Shown here: positions 20,120 to 29,511 of the stretch, one piece after another
Position numbering within the stretch: the stretch's first letter is position 1
Layout of the letters: each line of letters opens with the position of its first letter
DNA from: Defluviitaleaceae bacterium
Lineage (GTDB): Bacteria > Bacillota > Clostridia > Lachnospirales > WQUN01
Reading direction: 5' to 3'
NCBI GenBank assembly: GCA_009780585.1
Contig: WQZS01000003.1
Location: 111,348 to 175,347, forward strand
DNA length: 64,000 nt
Notes under the pieces: generated by a model
The model's database searches: none
What the model was told of the DNA's origin: nothing
Seen by the model: the letters and a program-made list of their open reading frames with translations, nothing else
Translations under genes and position numbers: made by a program

Positions 20120-21472
20120 ATGAGCAAAACCCGTGACATGACCGAGGGCAGCCCCCTCCGTTTGATGCTTGCTTTTTCCCTGCCGTTATTTTTGGCGAAC
20201 GCTTTACAGGTCTTTTATGTTATCGCCGATTCGGCCATCGTGGGGCGGATGCTGGGGGTGGCGTCCTTCGCAGCGGTGGGCGCGACCATGAGTACGCTCT
20301 TGCTCATCACCATGACGGTGCAAGCCGTTACCCACGGCTTCGGCATTGTGCTTGCTCAGCGCTTCGGCGCGAAGGACGAAGAAGGTTTGCGCCGTTCATT
20401 TATTATAGCGGTGTATTTTATCTCCGCGTTGGGCGTGTTGATCGGCTTGGGAGGGATTTTCGGCAGCCGACCCTTGCTTAACGCTTTAAACACGCCCGAA
20501 ACGCTTATGCCGGAAGCCGTGACCTATCTCGGCATCATCATGGGCGGGATGGGTATCACATGCGTTAACTTTTTATCGCAGGCTATGCTGCGTGCCGTGG
20601 GCGACAGCAAAACGCCCATGATCGCTATTATATCCTCGTCGTTGCTTAACATAGGGTTATCCATCGCGCTGGTGCGTCCCTTTGGTATCGCGGGGCCTGC
20701 CGCGGCCATGCTTTTGGCGAACGGCGCGTCCGCGTTGTATTGCTTTATTTCTTTGTATAAAAGCAAAATCCTTAAAAACTTGAATTTCCGCTGGCACGAC
20801 CCGAGCGCGAAGGCCCTTCTGCGAATGGGTTTACCGCTGGGGCTGCGCAACGTGGTTATCCAGTTCGGCGGGCTGGTCATGCAACGGTATATCAACGACT
20901 TCGGTGTGGACTTTATCGCGGGCGTTGCGATCGCCAAGCGTATGTACACCTTCATATTAATCGCCGCGCTTACCTTGGAAGCCGCCATCGCCACGTTCGT
21001 TGCCCAAAACTTCGGCGCGGGCAAACTTGAACGCGTAAAGCAGGGCGTACGCACGGGACTGTATTTAATGATGGGTTCGTCCGCCGTGATCATGCTTGTA
21101 ACATTCCTTGCGGGGCCGAGCATCTTGAAAGCGATGTTCACCGGCGATCCGGCGACGATCACCGCTGTGCTGGATATCGGCGTGTGGCAGCTTACGTGGA
21201 TGGTACTCGGCTTGCCCGTCGTTTACCTCATCTTCCTGTACCGTCCCGCGCTTGAAGGCATCGGCAAGCCTTTGATCCCCACGCTTTCCGGCTTTGCGGA
21301 GTTGGCTTTCCGTATCCTCGCGATCGTCGTCATTACGCCCTTTTTCGACGAATGGGGCGTGATCCTGGCTGACCAAATCGGTTGGGTGGGCGCGGCGGTG
21401 CTGCTTACGGCGGCGTATTATACCGTTTTGCGGAAAAAACCGTTCCCGTCCAAAGGGATTCCCCAAAAATAA
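20120..21472 (+). CDS. MATE-family efflux transporter
   Basis: A 450-residue membrane protein with about twelve hydrophobic helices and the two-fold MATE repeat. EGSPLRLMLAFSLPLFLANALQ is represented by the opening SPLRLMLAFSLPLF, and the helix-7 region starts MGLPLGLRNVVIQFGG. Such carriers export cationic drugs or metabolites using a sodium or proton gradient in the cytoplasmic membrane. The ATG at 20120 follows AAAAGGAG; an upstream in-frame start would overlap the divergent VOC gene. Substrate unknown. Confidence 0.92.
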   Translation: MSKTRDMTEGSPLRLMLAFSLPLFLANALQVFYVIADSAIVGRMLGVASFAAVGATMSTLLLITMTVQAVTHGFGIVLAQRFGAKDEEGLRRSFIIAVYFISALGVLIGLGGIFGSRPLLNALNTPETLMPEAVTYLGIIMGGMGITCVNFLSQAMLRAVGDSKTPMIAIISSSLLNIGLSIALVRPFGIAGPAAAMLLANGASALYCFISLYKSKILKNLNFRWHDPSAKALLRMGLPLGLRNVVIQFGGLVMQRYINDFGVDFIAGVAIAKRMYTFILIAALTLEAAIATFVAQNFGAGKLERVKQGVRTGLYLMMGSSAVIMLVTFLAGPSILKAMFTGDPATITAVLDIGVWQLTWMVLGLPVVYLIFLYRPALEGIGKPLIPTLSGFAELAFRILAIVVITPFFDEWGVILADQIGWVGAAVLLTAAYYTVLRKKPFPSKGIPQK

Positions 21473-21532
21473 AATGCTGTCGCGAAACCTCCTTTTATTT
21501 GATATAATGCAACGTGCAGCGGAGGTGAATGG

Positions 21533-22453
21533 ATGGAAGCGAAAAATCGTATTCTCTTGGTGGAGGATTCGAAGATCAGTATCATGCATTTGATGCAGAT
21601 ATTGAAGGACGATTACGATTTGGTGGTCGCCAACAACGGCACGACCGCGATTGAAATGGCCAAGGAATACAAGCCCGATTTGATTTTGCTCGATATTATC
21701 ATGCCTGAATTGGACGGATACGAAACGCTGGAGCTGTTAAAGGTAAACACGAAGACGCGGGACATCCCCGTGGTTTTCATTTCCAGCTTGGACGAGGAAT
21801 CGGACGAGGAACGCGGGCTTTCCCTGGGGGCGGCGGATTATATCACCAAACCCTTCAGCCCCGTCATTGTAAAACTGCGCGTACTTATGCAAATGCGTAT
21901 TTCCAACCAATTAAAAGCCATCCAGCGTTTGAGCATGATGGACCCCTTGATCAATATCCCCAACCGCAAGTTTTTTGACCGCAGGATGAACGAAGAATGG
22001 GAACGGGCTTACCGCAATTCGACGAGTATCGGCCTCATGCTCGTGGAAATCGACAAGTTTAAGGAATACAACGACCTCCACGGATATAAACAAGGGGACG
22101 CGGCGTTGGTTTCCACTGCCAATTTGGTGACGGGATGCCTTAACCGCCCGGGTGACTTAGCGGCGCGCTGGAGCGGCAAGTCATTCGCCGTATTAATGCC
22201 CGAAACCGATATGAGCGGGGTCGAAAACGTTTCCGAACGCGTACGCAAGGCCGCGGAGAAGAACGCGATTTGTAATCCGGCGGGGGAGGAAACCTTCGTG
22301 ACGGTAAACATCGGGGCTTGCGTGGGGCAGCCCGCCTCCAAGAACGCGCTGGATAAGTTCACCTCGTACGCGGACGCGGCCCTCCGCCAAGCGAAGAAGA
22401 ACGGCCGCAACCGTATCGTGATATACCAACCCACCGAAGAGTCCGGGGAATGA
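21533..22453 (+). CDS. response regulator with degenerate GGDEF domain
   Basis: A 306-residue protein: receiver domain at 1-125 with phosphoacceptor Asp in LILLDIIMPELDG and Lys in DYITKPF, then a diguanylate-cyclase-like domain at about 135-303. The active-site loop reads SGKSF (214-218) in RWSGKSFAVLMP instead of GG(D/E)EF, removing the metal-binding acids, and the usual LTGLPNR opening reads LINIPNR. It should therefore not make c-di-GMP; a GTP-sensing or protein-interaction role is likelier. It overlaps the next gene as ATGA and lies close to an HD-GYP regulator. Ribosome site GGAGGTG; TATAAT at 21502-21507. Confidence 0.9.
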   Translation: MEAKNRILLVEDSKISIMHLMQILKDDYDLVVANNGTTAIEMAKEYKPDLILLDIIMPELDGYETLELLKVNTKTRDIPVVFISSLDEESDEERGLSLGAADYITKPFSPVIVKLRVLMQMRISNQLKAIQRLSMMDPLINIPNRKFFDRRMNEEWERAYRNSTSIGLMLVEIDKFKEYNDLHGYKQGDAALVSTANLVTGCLNRPGDLAARWSGKSFAVLMPETDMSGVENVSERVRKAAEKNAICNPAGEETFVTVNIGACVGQPASKNALDKFTSYADAALRQAKKNGRNRIVIYQPTEESGE

Positions 22454-22968
22454 ACCCCAAACTGTATGGGGTGTTGGTTTTATGTAATATCGCTTTGGTA
22501 TTGCTTGTCGGTTTTACTTGGATATTACCCGCGTATACGTCCTTTTCACGCACACGTGAAATCGTCCGCCTGCAGGAAAACCGCTTAGCCGCGTACCAAC
22601 GCGTCCAAGGGACGCACAGCGAAGAATCGGTGCGCGGCAACGAAGAAGCGGGCTTGCGGCCGGTGCCGTATGGGGAATTGGCCGCCGCGCTCGCGGGGGT
22701 TACATATAGGGGGGTGGCTTTGGGCCTGCGAGAAGTGACGCTTTCCGCCGCGGAACCCATCGTACACGATTATGAAGGAACAAACGGACGCGGCGATCGC
22801 GTCCTTTTTGAAATGCTCGTATCGGCCGTTTACGAAGGGGAAGCCGACGCGTTGATAACGTTCGCGCGGGAGCCGGGGCATATCTATATACAAGGCTTAC
22901 AAATGCGCGTTGGCGGGGAACCCGCTTCGATGCGGATAAACTTTTCGCTTTTTGGCATATCCGAATAA
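22450..22968 (+). CDS. single-pass membrane protein, unknown
   Basis: A 172-residue protein with one N-terminal membrane helix (about 6-30, YGVLVLCNIALVLLVGFTW) and a ~140-residue exported domain that starts with a helical stretch and ends in mixed beta/alpha sequence. The layout recalls PilO/GspM-type bitopic assembly proteins, but the match is only in shape. Its ATGA overlap with the degenerate GGDEF regulator suggests joint function, perhaps envelope or appendage related. I do not recognise the family. Confidence 0.6.
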   Translation: MNPKLYGVLVLCNIALVLLVGFTWILPAYTSFSRTREIVRLQENRLAAYQRVQGTHSEESVRGNEEAGLRPVPYGELAAALAGVTYRGVALGLREVTLSAAEPIVHDYEGTNGRGDRVLFEMLVSAVYEGEADALITFAREPGHIYIQGLQMRVGGEPASMRINFSLFGISE

Positions 22969-23087
22969 GACGTCAAATATAATGAACGGACAAGCCGATT
23001 TCATCCTTCTATTTCCTGTGTACAAAATAAATGTCGCGACGTATAATCTTTTGCAGAAACAAGAATTTTCGTGTAGGGGGTTGGGGG

Positions 23088-23357
23088 ATGAAGCTGTTTT
23101 CCGAAAGGACCGTCGTGAGCAGGGAATTGTCAGACGTACGGTGCAACGCTTGCGGCAGGGATGTAGGTAAGGACGCGTCGGGTTATTTGCTTGACCATGT
23201 TTCGGTCAGTAAGCAATGGGGGTACCATTCGCCGTTTGACGGGGAATCCCACGCCATCGATTTGTGTATCGCGTGCTATCAGGCTTGGATCGGGCAATTC
23301 GAAATACCGCCCGCACAGGAGCCCGCGTACGCGGAGGAACGGTTCGCCTGCGCTTAA
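23088..23357 (+). CDS. small zinc-ribbon-like protein
   Basis: An 89-residue protein with two knuckles, CNACGRD near 19 and CIACYQ near 65, and a WGYHSPFDGE segment between them. Small cysteine-paired proteins with the pattern WGY...H.(x)LC..CY are common in Clostridia and have no assigned role. The start is the ATG after GTAGGGGGTTGGGGG. A strong terminator follows. Confidence 0.65.
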   Translation: MKLFSERTVVSRELSDVRCNACGRDVGKDASGYLLDHVSVSKQWGYHSPFDGESHAIDLCIACYQAWIGQFEIPPAQEPAYAEERFACA

Positions 23358-23373
23358 AAGGATAGCATCATTT

Positions 23374-23408
23374 ACGCCCCGCCGGAAAGGATCCCGCGGG
23401 GCGTTTTT
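23374..23408 (+). terminator. rho-independent terminator
   Basis: ACGCCCCGC / GCGGGGCGT stem with a 13-base loop and TTTTT, closing the GGDEF-like operon. Confidence 0.9.
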
Positions 23409-23423
23409 ATAGCTTCACTTCTA

Positions 23424-23452
23424 TTGAAACAAACCGTTTTATGGTATATGAT
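23424..23452 (+). promoter_or_regulatory. sigma-A promoter for the HD-GYP gene
   Basis: TTGAAA, 17 bp, TATGAT; 36 bp before the start codon. Confidence 0.65.
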
Positions 23453-23487
23453 TCCACCATAGGAAAATACATACGAGGGACGATGTT

Positions 23488-24519
23488 ATGAAGACGATTT
23501 TCGTAGTGGACGATAACAGCGCGAATCTGTTGATGGCTGAAGAGGTATTGTCGGACCAATATGAAGTGATCACGGTTTCGTCGGCGGTTACGATGTTTGA
23601 ACTGTTGGAGGACGTAATCCCCGATCTGATCCTGCTCGACATTATGATGCCCGACATCGACGGCTTCGAAGCGCTGAAGAAGCTGAAGGCGAATTCGAAA
23701 TACGCGGACATCCCCGTCATGTTCCTCACAGGCAAGTCGGACGGGGCGACCGAGGCGCGCGGCTTTGAACTGGGGGTGATGGATTTCATATCGAAGCCCT
23801 TCTTCGGCGCGGTGCTCGTTAACCGGATCAAGAAGCATTTGGCTATTGAAACGCTGATCGCCGAACGCACGAGGCTCTTGCAAACCCGTACGCATAAATT
23901 ACAACGCTTACAAAACAGCATGACCTCCGTACTGGCCAACATGGTGGAAAATCGCGACAAACTGACGGGTACGCACATCCAGCGCACCGCTTCCTATATG
24001 AAGCTGTTGATTTGCGCGCTCTTAAAGAAAGGCATTTACTACGACGAATTAATCGGTTGGAACCTCGATATCGTCATTTCCTCCTCCCGCCTGCACGACT
24101 TGGGCAAGATCGCCGTGACCGACGCGATCCTGAACAAACCCGGCAGGCTCACCGACGAGGAATTCGAAATAATCAAGACCCACGCGAGCGAAGGCGAAAA
24201 GATCATCAACGACATCATCACCGAATCGGGCGACGAGGAATTTTTGCATTGCGCTTTATTGTGCGCGGGGAGCCACCACGAACGCTGGGACGGCACGGGT
24301 TATCCCCGCGGCTTAAAGGGTGAAGAAATTCCGTTGCACGGGCGTATCATGGCCTTGGCCGACGTGTACGACGCGTTGGTGTCCAAACGGCCTTACAAGC
24401 CCGCTTTTACCCACGAGCGCGCGATCGAAATCATCAAGGAAAACAACGGGACCCATTTCGACCCGAAGATCGTCGAGGTATTTATCGAAATCGCCGACGA
24501 TTTCGCCAATCTGCCTTAA
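23488..24519 (+). CDS. response regulator with HD-GYP phosphodiesterase
   Basis: A 343-residue RpfG-type protein. The receiver (1-120) has VVDDNSANLL, phosphoacceptor LILLDIMMPDIDG and FISKPF. The HD-GYP domain (about 150-335) has SRLHDLGKIAV, the HHERWDGTGYPRGLKGEEIP motif split across a metal site, and MALADVYDAL. All key residues are intact, so it should hydrolyse c-di-GMP when phosphorylated. It lacks an adjacent histidine kinase. With the dead GGDEF protein nearby it suggests that this region senses or lowers c-di-GMP, relevant to motility (inference). Confidence 0.93.
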   Translation: MKTIFVVDDNSANLLMAEEVLSDQYEVITVSSAVTMFELLEDVIPDLILLDIMMPDIDGFEALKKLKANSKYADIPVMFLTGKSDGATEARGFELGVMDFISKPFFGAVLVNRIKKHLAIETLIAERTRLLQTRTHKLQRLQNSMTSVLANMVENRDKLTGTHIQRTASYMKLLICALLKKGIYYDELIGWNLDIVISSSRLHDLGKIAVTDAILNKPGRLTDEEFEIIKTHASEGEKIINDIITESGDEEFLHCALLCAGSHHERWDGTGYPRGLKGEEIPLHGRIMALADVYDALVSKRPYKPAFTHERAIEIIKENNGTHFDPKIVEVFIEIADDFANLP

Positions 24520-24532
24520 AGGGTGTTGCAAA

Positions 24533-25135
24533 ATGGCCAAGCTATACTTCCGTTACGGCGCGATGAACAGCGGAAAAACCGCGAACCTGCTGATGGTGGC
24601 GGATAATTACATAAAGCAAAACAGGAAAGTGATCATACTCAAGCCCGCCAAGGATACCCGCTGGGGCTTGCAAAGTGAAGTAAAATCGCGCGCGATCGTG
24701 GACGCCTTTTCGGCGGAGCTGGTCGCCGCGGACCACGACCTGCGCGAGCTGATCGAGGTACGCAGCATCGGCCAAAAATTGGATGCCGTACTCGTGGAGG
24801 AAGCGCAGTTCCTCTCCGCGGCGCAAGTGAGGCAGCTTGCCTTGGTGGTGGACGAGCTTAACCTGCCCGTATTGTGCTACGGCTTGCGTTGCTCGTTTAT
24901 GGACGGTAAATTGTTTGAGGGCAGCGAAGCCCTTATGTACTGGGCAGACACCATTGAGGAAATCAAGAATGTCTGCCAATATTGCAAATCGAAAGCGACC
25001 AAAAACCTGCTAAGGGTCAACGGCGTACCCCAATACGAAGGCGAAAGCGACGTGGTGATAGGGGATGTGGGCAGCGGCGACACCATCGAGTTTACACCCG
25101 TATGCAGGAGGCATTACCTCAACCCGCCGGGGTAA
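24533..25135 (+). CDS. tdk: thymidine kinase
   Basis: A 200-residue type II thymidine kinase that phosphorylates thymidine for dTTP salvage. Walker A is GAMNSGKT at 9-16, the lasso segment GLRCSFMDGKLFEGS binds substrate, VEEAQFL carries the catalytic Glu, and CQYC plus CRRH form the zinc site. The ATG at 24533 is 13 bases after the HD-GYP stop. The convergent oxidoreductase gene ends one base after its stop, without an obvious terminator between them. Confidence 0.95.
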   Translation: MAKLYFRYGAMNSGKTANLLMVADNYIKQNRKVIILKPAKDTRWGLQSEVKSRAIVDAFSAELVAADHDLRELIEVRSIGQKLDAVLVEEAQFLSAAQVRQLALVVDELNLPVLCYGLRCSFMDGKLFEGSEALMYWADTIEEIKNVCQYCKSKATKNLLRVNGVPQYEGESDVVIGDVGSGDTIEFTPVCRRHYLNPPG

Positions 25136-25136
25136 T

Positions 25137-26219
25137 TTACACGCGGACGATCCCCTTCGCTTTCTCCGCGATCATTTGGGCTTTGATACACAATTCCGAC
25201 GCCATGAACGCATGAACCTGCGTCATGGCGTTTTCCGTACGGTTAAGGCAATCCAAGATAAGCTGACCGAAATAAGGGCAGCCCACGCGCCCTTCCACGT
25301 CGATGTATTCCTCGGTTTTTTGGTTGGCAATGAAGAAGTGACCGCCGCGTTTGGTACGCCCGATGTCGATGTACTTGCGCAGCTCGATGAAGCCGTCCGT
25401 CCCCATGATAAAGGTGCGCCCGTCGCCCCAACTTGCCAAGCCGTCGGGAGTGAACCAATCCACGCGGAAATACCCCGTCGCGCCGTTGTCGCCGCGCAGG
25501 GTGCAGTCGCCGAAATCATCGATGCCGGGGTAATCGGGATTGTTGTAATTCTCTATTTGCGCGGCGGCGATTTCCGCGTCCTCCGCGCCCGTATAGTACA
25601 TAAATTGCTCGACCTGATGCGAACCGATATCGCAGAGGATGCCGCCGTTCTGCTCCCGCCGCATAAACCAGGGGGGGCGGTTTTTTATGTTGATGCGGTG
25701 CGGGCCCAAGCCGATGGTCTGGATGACTTTGCCGATCGCGCCTTCTTGGATCAACTGCCCCGCGAAGACGCCCGCTTCGCAATGGAGCCGCTCGGAGAAG
25801 TAAACGGCGTATTTTTTACCGGTCTTTTTTGTTACGGCTTTCGCTTCCTCGATTTGTTCAAGCGTTGTAAAAGCGGCCTTGTCCGCGAAATAATCCTTGC
25901 CCGCTTCCATGGCGCGGATACCCAAGGGGCATCGCTCGGAGGGGATGCACGCGGAAGCGACGAGAGCGACTTCCTTGTCGGCGAAGACTTCCTCTTCGCT
26001 GCGGGCGGCCTTCGCGCCGGGGTACATGGACAAATAATGGGCGACTTTTTTTTCATCCGGATCGTAGATCCATTTCAACGCCGCGCCTGCTTCGATTAAA
26101 CCGTTTGCCATGCCGCCGATGTGGCCGTGGTCCAAACCGACCGCGGCGAAAACGAACTCCCCGGGCTTAACCACCGGGTTGGGCTTGCCCCGCGGGGCGT
26201 AGTTCATGCCGTCACGCAT
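25137..26219 (-). CDS. Gfo/Idh/MocA-family oxidoreductase
   Basis: A 360-residue NAD(P)-dependent sugar or inositol dehydrogenase-like protein. The N-terminal Rossmann domain has FVFAAVGLDHGHIGGM, and AGKDYFADKAA holds the lysine of the usual EKP motif (here DKA). The C-terminal half has GGILCDIGSHQVEQ, the conserved DxGxH, and FRVDWFTPDG. Start at 26219 follows AAGGAGG, eliminating the 12-residue upstream extension. Substrate unknown. It lies just downstream of tRNA-Arg, separated by a hairpin. Confidence 0.88.
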   Translation of the reverse strand: MRDGMNYAPRGKPNPVVKPGEFVFAAVGLDHGHIGGMANGLIEAGAALKWIYDPDEKKVAHYLSMYPGAKAARSEEEVFADKEVALVASACIPSERCPLGIRAMEAGKDYFADKAAFTTLEQIEEAKAVTKKTGKKYAVYFSERLHCEAGVFAGQLIQEGAIGKVIQTIGLGPHRINIKNRPPWFMRREQNGGILCDIGSHQVEQFMYYTGAEDAEIAAAQIENYNNPDYPGIDDFGDCTLRGDNGATGYFRVDWFTPDGLASWGDGRTFIMGTDGFIELRKYIDIGRTKRGGHFFIANQKTEEYIDVEGRVGCPYFGQLILDCLNRTENAMTQVHAFMASELCIKAQMIAEKAKGIVRV

Positions 26220-26235
26220 GTAAATACCTCCTTGT

Positions 26236-26270
26236 AAAAAGCCCGCTACGGTCATCCGATAGCGGGTTTT
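26236..26270. terminator. two-way intrinsic terminator after tRNA-Arg
   Basis: CCCGCTA / TAGCGGG stem with an 11-base loop; T-tract on both strands. On the minus strand it ends tRNA-Arg transcription just before the oxidoreductase gene. Confidence 0.8.
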
Positions 26271-26275
26271 ATTTT

Positions 26276-26348
26276 CGTATCCTACAGGAGTCGAACCTGT
26301 GACCTTTCGGTCCGGAGCCGAACGCTCTATCCTCTGAGCTAAGGATAC
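26276..26348 (-). tRNA. tRNA-Arg (anticodon CCG)
   Basis: A complete cloverleaf on the minus strand: acceptor GTATCCT/AGGATAC, D stem GCTC/GAGC, anticodon stem TTCGG/CCGAA around loop CTCCGGA, T stem ACAGG/CCTGT with TTCGACT, and discriminator G. The anticodon CCG reads CGG arginine codons. CCA is not encoded. Confidence 0.96.
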
Positions 26349-26430
26349 ATATGATTTTACGGCGGTTCATTCTATCGGGCGGGGTGGAGGGTGTCAAGAT
26401 TCGGTTAAATGATCCGGTCATGCAATCCGG

Positions 26431-27153
26431 TCAAGCGATCAACCTTTTGCCCTTGCGCGAAAGGGGACATTCATTACCGCCCGTTAGCGTGACGGTGTTC
26501 CCTTTTTTATTGACCGCTTCGATTTTATGCTTGTTGATTATGTATGACTTGTGGCAGCGGACGAAGCGGGCATCGTTTTTGAATAACGCCTCCATGTCTT
26601 TCATCTCCGCGTTAAATTCCAATATCCGGTTGCGGGCGTGGAGGCGCAACTTGTGGCGTATGTGGGTGGTTTCGATGAGGATGATTTCGTCGGGGTCCAG
26701 CAAAATCGTTTTACCGCTCGCCGCGAGCTTGACGGTTTTACCCGCTGTTTTTATTACATACCGCGCCAGGGCCGTTTCGATACATTCGGCGATGCGGCCT
26801 TTTATGTTGTCCGTATTGTCCTTTACGATAAAATCGAGGGCCTCGACTTTATACCGGAAGGTGAGGGGCGTCATTTCGGAATGGGTGGTGAAGAAGACGA
26901 TGAAAGCGATTCTTCCTTGTTCCCTGATTTTACAAGCGAGTTCGATCCCGTTAATCCCCACACCCAGGTCAATATCCAGGAAAAAGAGCGCGGGGTTCCG
27001 TGTTTTTTCATATGCGTCGAATATTTCATAAGGATCGGCCGATGCCAAGGCGATCCCCGCGTCCATCCCCTGCACCGCGCAATAATTCCGGATAAACGCG
27101 GCGGTGGATTCCCTTTGCTTAACGTCGTCCTCGCAGATATAGATGTCCAGCAT
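26431..27153 (-). CDS. LytTR response regulator (AgrA/ComE type)
   Basis: A 240-residue regulator: receiver domain with CEDD at 8-11 and phosphoacceptor in LFFLDIDLG, then a LytTR DNA-binding domain from about 135 (ILIETTHIRHKLRLH; FVRCHKSYIINKHKIEAV). It pairs with the upstream kinase; their genes overlap as TAATG. Such regulators bind imperfect direct repeats and usually control peptide signalling, bacteriocins or exporters. The target is unknown; the divergent ABC exporter at 28663 is the natural candidate. Confidence 0.93.
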   Translation of the reverse strand: MLDIYICEDDVKQRESTAAFIRNYCAVQGMDAGIALASADPYEIFDAYEKTRNPALFFLDIDLGVGINGIELACKIREQGRIAFIVFFTTHSEMTPLTFRYKVEALDFIVKDNTDNIKGRIAECIETALARYVIKTAGKTVKLAASGKTILLDPDEIILIETTHIRHKLRLHARNRILEFNAEMKDMEALFKNDARFVRCHKSYIINKHKIEAVNKKGNTVTLTGGNECPLSRKGKRLIA

Positions 27154-28496
27154 TATGTTTCGTCCTCCGCGGTCAGTATCTGCGTGAAATGGCCGTCGTC
27201 GGTTTCCGTGCTTAAGGTCAGGCCCTTGAGCTTCGATGTGTATTGCCGCAGGGTGTGCAAGCCGATGCCTCTGCCTTCACCCTTGGTAGAATAGCCGAGG
27301 TCGAAGATTTTACTCAAGGGAAGGTCCTTTTTTAGCCACGTATTTTTCACGATGAAGGTCTTTGATTTGGGGTTGGTGAAAACGGCGACGCTAAGGGAAG
27401 GTTCAGCGATTTCGGCGGAGGTATTGGTAATGGTTTCGTCGGCTGTTTCAACGGCCCCCTCGATCGCGTTATCCAACAGGATGCCCAATAACCGACAAAC
27501 GACGGCGGTGGACACGCCAAAGGCTTCGACGGCTTCCCGCGCTTCGATGTGCACGTTTATCCCCTTGCCCGCCGCTTCCGCGCATTTATACGCGATGATG
27601 CTCTTGACTTCACTTGGGCGGATGTTTTGCAAATCGTCCGTCAGACGGCTTTCGTTGAGCATGTATTTATTGATTTCGGCGAGTTCATCGTAATAATATT
27701 TTTTAAGGCCCTCCATATCGCCGCTATCGATGTGGAGCTTAAGCGAAGTTAATATGTTTACGTAGTCATGCTTGACCGCGCGCAGGGAACGGTAAGATTC
27801 CTCCAGCGCGCCGACGTATTGCCGCGAGGCTTCGTGTATTTGCGCTTCGGCGTTTAGGGTATTTTCGCGGGAAATGTAACGCAAAATCAACGCGAAGGTA
27901 AACGCGGTTGAAACAAAGAACGCGAGGAAGGCGAAATAGGCGGGGTTCGTCCCCTCGGGGAATATGCGGTATAAGACGTTATCCGCGCCGCTGTACATGT
28001 ACATGAGTACCAGCGCGACGCCCGCGTTGATCATCAGGAAGTGGATAATCCTGTTGTTAAAGATATTCATATCTATGCGCTTTTTAAGGAACCGTTTAAT
28101 CAAAAACGTAGCCCCGAGCAAAATGGCGATATTTCCGACAAATAAAACCGCTCCGAAAGAGTCATAAATAGACGGCTCCCTGCCCAGCACCTTTAATTGC
28201 AAAACGGTCAGCGTAAAAAAAGCAAATAAAAGCGGCAAGGCATACACCGTAGATAATAACGCAACCTTGATCTTTTTATAGATGATTATATTAAGCAAGA
28301 GGAACATCCCCACGGTGGCGTACCCAATCATCTCCACGGGCATGAACTGCGTACAAACACCGTAAATAAACCCGATGATTATAGAAACAACGAATTCTCT
28401 TTTTTTATTCTTTACCGAAAGGAGGAGCATACTCTCCGAACACAATGCCATGAACAGGAAAAACCCCATAACGGCGAGCATCATGATGATATCCAT
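27153..28496 (-). CDS. AgrC-like GHKL sensor histidine kinase
   Basis: A 447-residue kinase. The first ~205 residues form about six membrane helices. The cytoplasmic part has the H-box RAVKHDYVNIL, the N-box LLDNAIEGAV and the G-box GRGIGLHTLRQ typical of the GHKL peptide-pheromone kinases (AgrC, ComD, VirS). I prefer the ATG at 28496 since the AGGAGGG site would be too close to the ATG at 28502. No agrB/agrD-like pair or precursor peptide is visible in the neighbourhood, so the signal is unknown. Confidence 0.9.
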   Translation of the reverse strand: MDIIMMLAVMGFFLFMALCSESMLLLSVKNKKREFVVSIIIGFIYGVCTQFMPVEMIGYATVGMFLLLNIIIYKKIKVALLSTVYALPLLFAFFTLTVLQLKVLGREPSIYDSFGAVLFVGNIAILLGATFLIKRFLKKRIDMNIFNNRIIHFLMINAGVALVLMYMYSGADNVLYRIFPEGTNPAYFAFLAFFVSTAFTFALILRYISRENTLNAEAQIHEASRQYVGALEESYRSLRAVKHDYVNILTSLKLHIDSGDMEGLKKYYYDELAEINKYMLNESRLTDDLQNIRPSEVKSIIAYKCAEAAGKGINVHIEAREAVEAFGVSTAVVCRLLGILLDNAIEGAVETADETITNTSAEIAEPSLSVAVFTNPKSKTFIVKNTWLKKDLPLSKIFDLGYSTKGEGRGIGLHTLRQYTSKLKGLTLSTETDDGHFTQILTAEDET

Positions 28497-28662
28497 TTTC
28501 ATCCCTCCTGTGTGGGGCTATTCTATCACACGCCCGGCACCGCCCGGCATATACGCGGGTTGCCGTTAATCCAAAATCCGTGCCATTTTATCCGTAAACC
28601 CGACATACCGCTTTATAATCGTTTATAATAATAGAATCACACAAGGAAAGGACATCACATCC

Positions 28663-29511
28663 ATGGACCACGTAATTACCATGTCGGACGTATGTAAGTC
28701 GTTCGGCGCGAAGACCGTCATCAACAACGTCTCGATTACGATCGCCAAAGGGGAGTTGATCGGCTTCCTGGGGCCCAGCGGCGCGGGCAAGACCACCACG
28801 ATCAAGATGCTGACCGGTCAGCTTCGGCAGAATACGGGTAAGGCGACGATCCTGGGCCGCGACACGACCACGCTCAACCACGAAATCTACAACCAAATCG
28901 GCATCGTGTCCGACAACTCCGGCCTGTACGAAAACCTCGACGCCTACGACAACCTGCTCGTATTTTCTAAAATCCTCAATACCGACCGGACGGAAATCCA
29001 ACCCCTGCTTAAAAAAGTCGGTTTGGGCGGCGACGCGAAGAAAAAGGTGAAGAAGTTCTCACGCGGGATGAAGCAACGCCTCGTACTCGCGCGGGCGATG
29101 ATCAACAAGCCGAAGATCCTCTTTTTGGACGAACCCACCAGCGGCTTGGACCCCTCCACGTCTGTTGAAATTCACAAATTAATGATGGAGATGAACGCCG
29201 CGGGCACGACGTTTTTCCTCACTACGCACAACATGGCCGAAGCGGCTAAGCTGTGCCACCGCATCGCGCTCTTTAACGAGGGCAGGATCGTGGAACTGGG
29301 GACGATGGACGAGCTTAGCCAACGGCACGACACCCACAAGCGCGTCAAGGTCCTTTTGGATACCGGAGAAACGGATGAAATTCCCCTTTCCCCGGAAAAC
29401 GCGCCGCGCATCGCGGAGTACATCGCAAACGAACGCGTCATTACGATACATTCCCAAGAGCCTACGCTTGAACAAATCTTCTTAAAAGTGACGGGGAGGG
29501 CATTATCATGA
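28663..29511 (+). CDS. ABC-2 type exporter ATPase
   Basis: A 282-residue ABC ATPase: Walker A GPSGAGKTT at about 38-46, signature FSRGMKQRL, Walker B ILFLDEPTSGLDP and the H-loop TTHNM. The ~60-residue C-terminal extension is typical of NatA/CcmA-like exporters. It overlaps the permease gene by four bases (ATGA). Two TATAAT boxes at 28614 and 28624 lie upstream. It is divergent from the LytTR two-component genes. Confidence 0.93.
   Translation: MDHVITMSDVCKSFGAKTVINNVSITIAKGELIGFLGPSGAGKTTTIKMLTGQLRQNTGKATILGRDTTTLNHEIYNQIGIVSDNSGLYENLDAYDNLLVFSKILNTDRTEIQPLLKKVGLGGDAKKKVKKFSRGMKQRLVLARAMINKPKILFLDEPTSGLDPSTSVEIHKLMMEMNAAGTTFFLTTHNMAEAAKLCHRIALFNEGRIVELGTMDELSQRHDTHKRVKVLLDTGETDEIPLSPENAPRIAEYIANERVITIHSQEPTLEQIFLKVTGRALS

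Noticed and set aside
25065..26099. 344-codon + strand frame opposite the oxidoreductase
   Set aside because: Shadow of a Gfo/Idh/MocA gene; no independent support.
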